Origin: Chloroflexota bacterium
GTDB lineage: Bacteria > Chloroflexota > Chloroflexia > Thermomicrobiales > JADLAZ01
Length of the DNA stretch: 13,664 nt
Direction: 5' to 3'
NCBI GenBank assembly: GCA_020849725.1
Contig: JADLAZ010000059.1
Location: 1-13,664 of the forward strand
Shown: piece by piece, positions 8,166 through 13,664 of the stretch
Numbering within the stretch: the first letter of the stretch is position 1
Layout: the number at the start of each line of letters is the position of its first letter
Made by a program: the position numbers and the translations under genes
Notes under the pieces: model-generated
Database searches by the model: none
Told to the model about the DNA's origin: nothing
Seen by the model: only the letters and a program-made list of their open reading frames with translations

Positions 8166-9551
8166 TCAGCTCGCATCGTCGCTATCCGGAGGCGCCTCGG
8201 CCTCGGGCGGGGCCTCCGCCTCGGTGACGGGCGCCTCGGCGGCCACCACCGTGCCGGCTTCCTCATCCGCCTCCCCGGCGCTCTCGGTGTCGACGTCGTC
8301 GAACGGCACGTAGCGGCCCTCGGCCGTGGCCCGCTCCAAGAACGCCTCAAACTCGGCGCGAGCCTCATCATCCTCCAGCGCCCGCCGCAGGCTGAGGCCG
8401 ATGCGCCGCCGCTGCGGGTCGATGCGGATGATGCGCAGCGGCAGCGTGTCGCCCTCGCGCACCAGTTGCCGCGGGTGGGTGATGCGGTCGTCCGACAGCT
8501 CACTGACGTGGACCAACCCCTCGACGCCATCCTCGATGCGGGCGAATGCGCCGAAGTTGGCCAACTGGGTAATCGTGCCATGGATGAGTTGGCCGACCTG
8601 ATATTTCTCGGCCACCTGCGACCATGGCTCGCGCTGCGTGCGCTTGATGCTCAGGGCGATCTTCTTCTCGTTGGCATTGATCGCCAGGACATACACGTCG
8701 ACCTCGTCGCCCACGCGCAGCACTTCGCTCGGATGCTTGATCCGGCTCCAGGACAGCTCGGACAGGTGGACCAGCCCGTCGGCGCCGCCAATGTCGACGA
8801 AGGCGCCGAAGTCGGCGATGCTGGCCACGCGCCCCTTGCGCACCTCGCCCTCGTGGATCTCCTGGATCAGTCGCTCCTTCATCGCGTCGCGACGCTCCTG
8901 GACGGCCTGGCGCTCCGAAAGGATCAGGCGGTTGCGGTGGCGGTTGATCTCGATAATCTTGAGCGACAGCTTGCTGCCGACCAGGCGGGCCATGTCGGCC
9001 TGCTTGCTGGCATCATCGCCGCCGCGGATCTCGGTCACCTGCGACGCCGGCACGAAGCCACGAACGCCGTCGAGATTGACCAGCAGACCGCCCTTGTTGT
9101 AGTTGCTGACCTCGGCCTCGATCACCTCGGTCGCTTCGTAGATCGTCTGCAGGCGACGCCAGCTCTTCTCCTGGCGGGCCTTGTCGATCGACAGGACGGC
9201 ATGGCCGTCCTGGTTCTCAGCCTGCACCACGAAGATGAGCACCTGATCGCCGATGGCCAACTGGTCGCGCTCCTCATCGGTGAGCGTCGACAGTTCCTTG
9301 TTCGGGATGACACCCTCGGACTTGGAGCCGATATCGACCAGGATCTCATCCCGATCGACCTGCATGATGTGGCCTTCGATCACGTCGCCGTACTTGAGCT
9401 CGCGGTAGTTGGCGCTCGGCTCGCTAAGCAGCTGGTCCATCAGCTCCATGCCGGCGGGCACTGTCCTGGCCGCCGTGGCCGTGGCGGCGATGGCCACGCC
9501 ATTGGCCCCGCTGGCTTCGTCCGTGCCGACTACCGGTTGAACGTCCTGCAT
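8166..9551 (-). CDS. S1 RNA-binding domain protein, ribosomal protein S1 homologue
   Basis: 461 residues with four S1 (OB-fold) domains at about 52-125, 140-215, 234-304 and 321-390. The third and fourth carry the typical S1 phrases ADFGAFVDIGGADGLVHLSE and ANFGAFARIEDGVEGLVHVS. The C-terminus (about 400-461) is acidic and Ala/Glu/Pro-rich, probably disordered. S1 proteins bind mRNA at the 30S subunit and aid initiation on structured leaders. E. coli S1 has six domains; four is usual in Gram-positive and related phyla. I start at the ATG at 9549-9551, with GGGGAAGG just upstream; a GTG six codons earlier is possible. It has its own promoter and a structured leader. The ribosomal role is inferred from domain count and similarity. 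Confidence 0.88.
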   Translation of the reverse strand: MQDVQPVVGTDEASGANGVAIAATATAARTVPAGMELMDQLLSEPSANYRELKYGDVIEGHIMQVDRDEILVDIGSKSEGVIPNKELSTLTDEERDQLAIGDQVLIFVVQAENQDGHAVLSIDKARQEKSWRRLQTIYEATEVIEAEVSNYNKGGLLVNLDGVRGFVPASQVTEIRGGDDASKQADMARLVGSKLSLKIIEINRHRNRLILSERQAVQERRDAMKERLIQEIHEGEVRKGRVASIADFGAFVDIGGADGLVHLSELSWSRIKHPSEVLRVGDEVDVYVLAINANEKKIALSIKRTQREPWSQVAEKYQVGQLIHGTITQLANFGAFARIEDGVEGLVHVSELSDDRITHPRQLVREGDTLPLRIIRIDPQRRRIGLSLRRALEDDEARAEFEAFLERATAEGRYVPFDDVDTESAGEADEEAGTVVAAEAPVTEAEAPPEAEAPPDSDDAS

Positions 9552-9567
9552 ACACCTTCCCCAACCC

Positions 9568-9616
9568 ACCGGGCGACGAGTGCGACGGGCGCATCATTCC
9601 CGTCGCGACACCCGGT
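9568..9616 (-). promoter_or_regulatory. Structured 5' leader of the S1 gene
   Basis: An outer stem ACCGGG/CCCGGT (9568-9573 with 9611-9616) encloses an inner perfect 8-bp stem GCGACGGG/CCCGTCGC (9582-9589 with 9599-9606) and a 9-base loop, separated by an asymmetric internal loop. The whole structure fits between the predicted start near 9622 and the Shine-Dalgarno. E. coli rpsA is autoregulated through leader hairpins, so a similar feedback role is plausible but unproven. Confidence 0.5.
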
Positions 9617-9628
9617 CACTTATCCCGA

Positions 9629-9658
9629 AGTATAGTGCATCTAGCCTGGAGCGGGCAA
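9629..9658 (-). promoter_or_regulatory. Promoter of the S1 gene
   Basis: On the minus strand TTGCCC (9653-9658, 4/6) and TATACT (9629-9634, 5/6) are separated by 18 bases. Transcription would begin near 9622, giving a leader of about 70 bases. The promoter begins only 12 bases beyond the aminotransferase stop codon. Confidence 0.6.
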
Positions 9659-9665
9659 TTCCCGC
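9651..9665 (-). terminator. Short hairpin after the aminotransferase gene
   Basis: GCGGG (9651-9655) and CCCGC (9661-9665) form a 5-bp stem with a 5-base loop, 5 bases past the aminotransferase stop. It overlaps the S1 -35 hexamer. No T-run follows, so it is at best a weak terminator. Confidence 0.3.
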
Positions 9666-9669
9666 CGTC

Positions 9670-10785
9670 TCAATCGGCGGCAGCCACAGCCGGCGCCGCG
9701 TATCCCAGGTCGTGCAGCGCCGCCGCTAGCGCGTCCAGCGCGGCGTTGATCTCTGGCTCGTGCGCCCACCCCAGGTGGCCGAACCGCACGATCCGGTCGG
9801 CTAGCGGCCCCTGACCATTGGCCAGGATCACGTCGTAGCCGATGCGCAGCCGCTCCAGCAGCGCCGCCGGCGTCACACCAGCCGGCACGTCGATCGCCGT
9901 CACCGTGTCGGAAACATGCGCCGGATCGCCGAAGACGCCCAGGCCCATCGCCACCACCCGGCGGCGCACCAGCGCCCCGAGCGCGGCATGGCGCGCCCAG
10001 ACATTCTCCAACCCCTCATCCTCGATCAGGTCGCAAGCGGCCTGCAAGCCGAACATGATGCTCAGGGCCGGCGTCGCCGGGGAGAAGCCCTTGTCGTGCG
10101 CCTCTTTCGTCAGCGTGAAGTCCCAATAGTAGCGCGGCAGGGTCGCCCGTCGGTGTGCCGCCCAGGCGCGCGGCCCGACAGCCAGGAGAGCGACACCCGG
10201 CGGGCACATCCACGCCTTCTGCGACCCACTGATGACCAGATCGCAACCCCAGTCATCCATGTGCAGCGGCAGCGCCACCATGCTGCTGATCGCGTCGACG
10301 ACGAACAGCACGCCGCGCTCGGCGCACAGGCGGCCGAGCGCCGCCAGGTCATTGGTGACGCCGGTAGACGTCTCATTGTGCGTCGTCAGCACGGCTTTGG
10401 CCGCGGGATGATCGTCGAGCGCCTGGCGCACGACCTCCGGCTCGGCCGCCTTGCCCCAGGGGATCGGGCAGTGCACGACGTTGAGGCCGTAGGCCTCCGC
10501 AATCTTCCCCGACCGCCCACCGAAATGGCCGATCGCCGCCGAGATGACGGTGTCGCCGGGCGAGAACAGATTGACGATCGATGCCTCCAGGCCACCCGTG
10601 CCGCTCGATGGATAGAACAGCACATCCGCCTCGGCCGATCGGTGCAGGGCCGGGACCCGGGCGCAGAGATCCGTCAGCAGCGCGGCAAACTCCGGCCCGC
10701 GCTGGTTGATCATGTCGCGACCAACCGCCGCCTGCACTGTCGGCGGCAAGGGGGTCGGACCAGGTAAACGGAGATTCTGCGCCAT
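9670..10785 (-). CDS. Class V PLP-dependent aminotransferase (alanine/serine-glyoxylate type)
   Basis: A 371-residue fold-type I aminotransferase. The N-terminal LPGPTPLPPTV is typical of the alanine-glyoxylate/serine-glyoxylate group. SSGTGGLEA (60-68) binds the PLP phosphate, HNETSTG (136-142) is the conserved substrate loop, Asp164 in VVDAISS contacts the pyridine nitrogen, and Lys190 in GSQKAW should form the internal aldimine. Such enzymes move amino groups from alanine or serine to glyoxylate or pyruvate; the actual substrate cannot be told from sequence alone, and phosphoserine or aspartate-type relatives exist. GGAGGAG lies 9 bases before the ATG. It has its own promoter, and no pathway neighbours are present in the window. 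The family call is firm. Confidence 0.92.
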   Translation of the reverse strand: MAQNLRLPGPTPLPPTVQAAVGRDMINQRGPEFAALLTDLCARVPALHRSAEADVLFYPSSGTGGLEASIVNLFSPGDTVISAAIGHFGGRSGKIAEAYGLNVVHCPIPWGKAAEPEVVRQALDDHPAAKAVLTTHNETSTGVTNDLAALGRLCAERGVLFVVDAISSMVALPLHMDDWGCDLVISGSQKAWMCPPGVALLAVGPRAWAAHRRATLPRYYWDFTLTKEAHDKGFSPATPALSIMFGLQAACDLIEDEGLENVWARHAALGALVRRRVVAMGLGVFGDPAHVSDTVTAIDVPAGVTPAALLERLRIGYDVILANGQGPLADRIVRFGHLGWAHEPEINAALDALAAALHDLGYAAPAVAAAD

Positions 10786-10806
10786 GCGAACTCACTCCTC
10801 CAGCAA

Positions 10807-10828
10807 CCCGTGGCGCCACGACCACGGG
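10807..10828 (-). other. Leader hairpin of the aminotransferase gene
   Basis: CCCGTGG (10807-10813) and CCACGGG (10822-10828) form a perfect 7-bp stem with an 8-base loop. It sits between the promoter and the Shine-Dalgarno, ending 6 bases before the latter. It could influence translation; no known regulatory RNA is recognised. Confidence 0.4.
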
Positions 10829-10879
10829 CGTCCTGCGTGAGCCAGCCGACAGCCGACACTGCCACCGGCGGGCATATTC

Positions 10880-10908
10880 AGTATAGGTCCGCTATCGGCG
10901 TCGGTCAA
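10880..10908 (-). promoter_or_regulatory. Promoter of the aminotransferase gene
   Basis: On the minus strand TTGACC (10903-10908, 5/6) and TATACT (10880-10885, 5/6) are separated by exactly 17 bases. This is the best housekeeping promoter in the window. The start would be near 10873, with a leader of about 88 bases. It lies just after the stop codon of the HEAT-repeat gene. Confidence 0.7.
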
Positions 10909-10926
10909 ACGTGCGGCGGCACGTGC

Positions 10927-11868
10927 TCAGGTCGGACCCACGACATCGGCGCCGAAGTTAAGCTCGTCGAGCGCCTCCTCGGCCGCGTCGCGAAGCACCT
11001 CGTCGTCGCTCTGCAGGAGGTTACGCAGCGTCGTCCCGGCCGCGCGGCCACCGAGCTTGCCGAGCGCCGCCACCGCCGCCAACTGCGCCTCTCGGTCCGG
11101 GTCGGTCAGGAGATCGATCAACAGCGGCACCGCGCGCTGGCTGCCCAGCTCGCCGCTGGCGCGGGCAGCCTCGTAGCGCAGCATCGCATGATCGCTCCCC
11201 AGCTCGTCGAGCACCGTCTCTAGCCAGCGCTGGTCCAGGTTGCGCCCCATCGCATAGAGCGCGCTCGCCCGCATCAGCAGCCGCCGGTCGACGTAGGCAG
11301 CGGCGATGTGCTGCTGCACCTCCTCATCCTCGCCATACACGGCCACCGCCTCCAGCGCCCGCCGCCGCGCCTCCACCGAGGCCGTGGCATCGCCCGCGAT
11401 CGCCAACAGCACCGCTCGGAGGCGTGGCGCCCACTCGTCATCCAGATCACCAGTGACCGCCCGCAAGGTGAACCGCGCCAGCGACCGGATGATCGCCTCG
11501 CGCACGAGCGGCGCGGGATCGGCGGCGAGCATCTCCAGCAGCCGCCGCAACAGCAGCGGCGACACATCTTCCCATAGACCCTCGACCGCGATCGCGCGCA
11601 CCTCTTCGTCGGCGTCGTCCAGCGCCACCTGAAAGACGCGGCCGAAGTCAAGTTCGACGCTCAACTCCGCCAGTTCAACCAGTTGGCGGGCGATCTGCCG
11701 ACGGCTTGCGACCGGCAGCGCCGGCCAGACCCGGCGCACCTGGGCTTGCTGGCCACGCGACAGGTCCGACAGGAACTGCAAGCGGCCCGGACCGTCGCCG
11801 GCCAGGCCGCTGAGCTGCAGCTCGAAGCGCTCGTCGATCATGCCGGGCCACCCGAGGCTTCCGGCCAT
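10927..11868 (-). CDS. HEAT-repeat protein
   Basis: A 313-residue all-helical protein. From about residue 72 to 305 it is built of roughly seven HEAT-type helical pairs of about 30 residues, for example LRYEAARASGELGSQRAVPL (230-249) and AQLAAVAALGKLGGRAAGTT (261-280). Such scaffolds bind other proteins, and no enzyme motif is visible. No signal peptide or membrane segment is seen, so it is probably cytoplasmic. The start lies 6 bases after the stop of the upstream gene, suggesting one transcript. An ATG nine codons in (11841), before the sequence IDERFELQLS, is an alternative start; neither has a strong Shine-Dalgarno. The specific role is unknown; the partner is perhaps the preceding large protein. 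Confidence 0.85.
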   Translation of the reverse strand: MAGSLGWPGMIDERFELQLSGLAGDGPGRLQFLSDLSRGQQAQVRRVWPALPVASRRQIARQLVELAELSVELDFGRVFQVALDDADEEVRAIAVEGLWEDVSPLLLRRLLEMLAADPAPLVREAIIRSLARFTLRAVTGDLDDEWAPRLRAVLLAIAGDATASVEARRRALEAVAVYGEDEEVQQHIAAAYVDRRLLMRASALYAMGRNLDQRWLETVLDELGSDHAMLRYEAARASGELGSQRAVPLLIDLLTDPDREAQLAAVAALGKLGGRAAGTTLRNLLQSDDEVLRDAAEEALDELNFGADVVGPT

Positions 11869-11874
11869 GCCACG

Positions 11875-13593
11875 CTACTGCGCCCGGGCCGGATCATAGG
11901 TGAAGGCCGGGCCATCCGGGTCGCGCTCGAATTCGGGATGGCTCTCCGACGTCAGCACGCTGAGCAGGTAGGCGCGGGTGAAGGGCCGCTCGATGCTGGC
12001 CGCCGCGAACACGTCGTCGACCAGGGCATAGTAGCGCGGCGTCTTCTTCTCACCGACCTGCTCGCCGATGCGCTCGAAGGTGGCGCGGATGACCGTCTCG
12101 GGCCGGCGCCGGTCGCGATCGTCCAGGGACTTGGCGTTGTTCAGGCCACCGTACTTCGTGTCACTGAGGAGCATATCCTCGTCGACCTCGCAGAAGAAAG
12201 TGACCGGCCGGAACACGAACCGGCCGCGCCGCTCATCCAACTCGAGCAGCCGGCGCTCCTGGGCGCCGGTCTGGCCAAACTTGAGCACATAGCGGCCTTC
12301 GGCATTGGGACGCTCGATGGTAATGCGCGCGCCCGGCACGAGATTCTCGGCGTAGAACTGCTCCAGTCCACTGATGAAGCCGCCACGATTGGCGGTCGGG
12401 TAGCGCACTTCCACCAGATAGGTCGTGTACATCTGCGGCACATCCAGGCGCAGCACCGCCGCGCGTTGGTCGTCGAGCATTGGACCGGGCACAAACGCGG
12501 CGAACCGCGCGTCCAGCGGCAACACGCCGTACTCGTACTCATAGAATGACAGTGCATGCTGAAGCTGGTCGCCCACCGCGACCTCAGTCTCAGCCGCCGC
12601 TGACTCCAGGAGGAAGCGATAGTCCTGGCCCAACTCGGCCGGCTTGCGCTTCGACGTGCCGATCGTCGGCAGACCGCTCGTGCTCCACAGGCGCAATTGC
12701 GGTGTGCCGACGTATTCGAAGTCGCGCTTTTCGCGGCTCATCCGCTGGTTGAGGGCAAAGCGCGTCAGCGCGTAGTCGCGGTCGTTAACGCGCCGGCCAA
12801 ACACATCGGCCAGCAGCTCGTCGTCGCTGAGCGGCTCACCGCGCTCGACCAGATAGTCACGCAGGCGCTTGGTATCGCCCCGGCTGAGCCGCATCAGTGT
12901 ATCGTCCAGGTACCACTCGTCGCCGAACGACACGAGGCGCAGATCGAGCGGCAGACGCTCGCGCAGCGCCTGGGCCACCGTCGCCACATCCAGACCCTCG
13001 GCCGGCAGCGGCGGCAGGACCGGCTCCGACTCGACCACCGGCGGCGCGACGGCCAGCTCCTGGACGACAACCTCAGCCGCCGGCGCAACGACCTCGTCGA
13101 CGACCTCAGCCGGCGCCTCCGGAGCTGTCGCTGGCGTGGTCTGGGTCGCCAGCGACTCCACCGGCGCGCGCAACCAGACCTCAGCCACGCGCGTCGGCGG
13201 CTCCACCGGCGTCACTGGCGCACGTGGCGCGACATCGACGACCGGGGCCGGTTGGGTGAGGCGCGACTTGAGCGTGTGTTCGAGATCGGCAGCCTCATCG
13301 ACCGGTGGCCGACCGGAGCGCGTTGTGGCGAAAGACACGACTCCGTCGTCGCTCACCTCACGGGCGAAGACGGCACTGTTCGCCGTCAGCGCCGCATCGA
13401 GCACGTCCGCCGGGTCGTCAACGCCGGCCAGCGCGGGCTGGCGCCCGAAGAAGGCGACCAGCGCCGACACAGGCTGCCGGATTGGCACGCTCATGCCAAA
13501 GTTGGCCCCCAGCATCCGCATCGCCATGAACACGTCCCGCGCCAGGCGCTGCTGGGCCTCAGTTCCCTGAAAGACCATCTGGTCGGTCTGCAT
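11875..13593 (-). CDS. Uncharacterised 572-residue protein with disordered linker
   Basis: I do not recognise a family. With the ATG at 13591-13593 (GGAGGAG 12 bases upstream) it has 572 residues; a GTG ten codons earlier is an alternative start. Residues about 5-95 are compact and partly helical. Residues about 113-198 form a Pro/Ala/Val/Glu-rich, low-complexity linker. Residues about 200-330 look like a winged-helix-type module (LRDYLVERGEPLSDDELLADVFG, about 244-266, then an RDFEYVGTPQLRLW strand pair, about 290-303). Residues 340-572 form a mixed alpha/beta domain with VLPLDARFAAFVPGPM and FYAENLVPGARITIE. There are no membrane spans or catalytic motifs I can name. It is followed 6 bases later by the HEAT-repeat gene. 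A DNA- or RNA-associated role is only a guess from the winged-helix look. Confidence 0.75.
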   Translation of the reverse strand: MQTDQMVFQGTEAQQRLARDVFMAMRMLGANFGMSVPIRQPVSALVAFFGRQPALAGVDDPADVLDAALTANSAVFAREVSDDGVVSFATTRSGRPPVDEAADLEHTLKSRLTQPAPVVDVAPRAPVTPVEPPTRVAEVWLRAPVESLATQTTPATAPEAPAEVVDEVVAPAAEVVVQELAVAPPVVESEPVLPPLPAEGLDVATVAQALRERLPLDLRLVSFGDEWYLDDTLMRLSRGDTKRLRDYLVERGEPLSDDELLADVFGRRVNDRDYALTRFALNQRMSREKRDFEYVGTPQLRLWSTSGLPTIGTSKRKPAELGQDYRFLLESAAAETEVAVGDQLQHALSFYEYEYGVLPLDARFAAFVPGPMLDDQRAAVLRLDVPQMYTTYLVEVRYPTANRGGFISGLEQFYAENLVPGARITIERPNAEGRYVLKFGQTGAQERRLLELDERRGRFVFRPVTFFCEVDEDMLLSDTKYGGLNNAKSLDDRDRRRPETVIRATFERIGEQVGEKKTPRYYALVDDVFAAASIERPFTRAYLLSVLTSESHPEFERDPDGPAFTYDPARAQ

Positions 13594-13623
13594 GCCTGTG
13601 CTTCGCTCCTCCACCACGCCCAC

Positions 13624-13643
13624 GGCCGACCGCCATCTCGGCC
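13624..13643 (-). other. Hairpin upstream of the 572-residue gene
   Basis: GGCCGA (13624-13629) and TCGGCC (13638-13643) form a 6-bp stem with an 8-base loop close to the right edge. It may be the end of an upstream transcript or a leader element; too little flanking sequence is present to decide. Confidence 0.25.
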
Positions 13644-13664
13644 GACCCGCGCCCCTACCGACCC

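Noticed and set aside
8466..9635. Long plus-strand frame opposite the S1 gene, and similar frames at 7090-8313 and 11683-12549
   Set aside because: All lie antisense to well-supported genes and show no domain or ribosome site of their own.

Overview
The window is GC-rich, densely coding bacterial chromosome. Nine protein genes are supported, with no tRNA, rRNA, CRISPR array or recognisable insertion sequence. The gene set points to a Gram-positive-type or Chloroflexota-like bacterium: a SigH/SigR-type ECF sigma factor with a zinc anti-sigma factor, ClpC with its ClpP-docking loop, a four-domain S1 protein, RadA next to ClpC, and HEAT-repeat and class V aminotransferase proteins. My best guess is Thermomicrobia or a related Chloroflexota lineage. 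That placement is inferred from gene flavour, and an actinobacterial relative is not excluded.

Left block (1-2394, rightward). A promoter region with divergent signals leads into a compact three-gene cassette. It holds an ECF sigma factor (324-917), a ZAS-type anti-sigma factor (914-1162, ATGA overlap) and a MurG-like glycosyltransferase (1159-2394, TTGA overlap with a TTG start). Upstream of sigma lies a GGGAATA-N16-GTT motif resembling the promoter that SigH/SigR sigma factors recognise, which suggests autoregulation by disulfide stress. After a 292-base gap comes a uroporphyrinogen-decarboxylase-fold protein (2687-3697) with zinc-thiolate residues like those of corrinoid methyltransferases.

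Middle block (3785-9551, leftward). In transcription order this is the S1-domain protein, ClpC, then RadA. ClpC-RadA adjacency is known from Firmicutes, where ctsR and mcsAB usually accompany it; those partners are absent here. Intergenic gaps carry strong hairpins: an elaborate structure in the S1 leader, a 10-bp perfect stem between S1 and clpC, a GC hairpin at the clpC stop codon, and an inverted repeat built from 10-bp tandem units between clpC and radA.

Right block (9670-13593, leftward). An unrecognised 572-residue protein with a long Pro/Ala/Val linker lies 6 bases upstream of a HEAT-repeat protein. Next is a class V aminotransferase with its own clear TTGACC-17-TATACT promoter. The S1 promoter sits just beyond the aminotransferase stop codon.

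The most unusual parts are the sigma/anti-sigma/MurG-like cassette with its apparent self-recognised promoter, the S1 leader structure, the 10-mer inverted repeat, and the unknown protein/HEAT pair.
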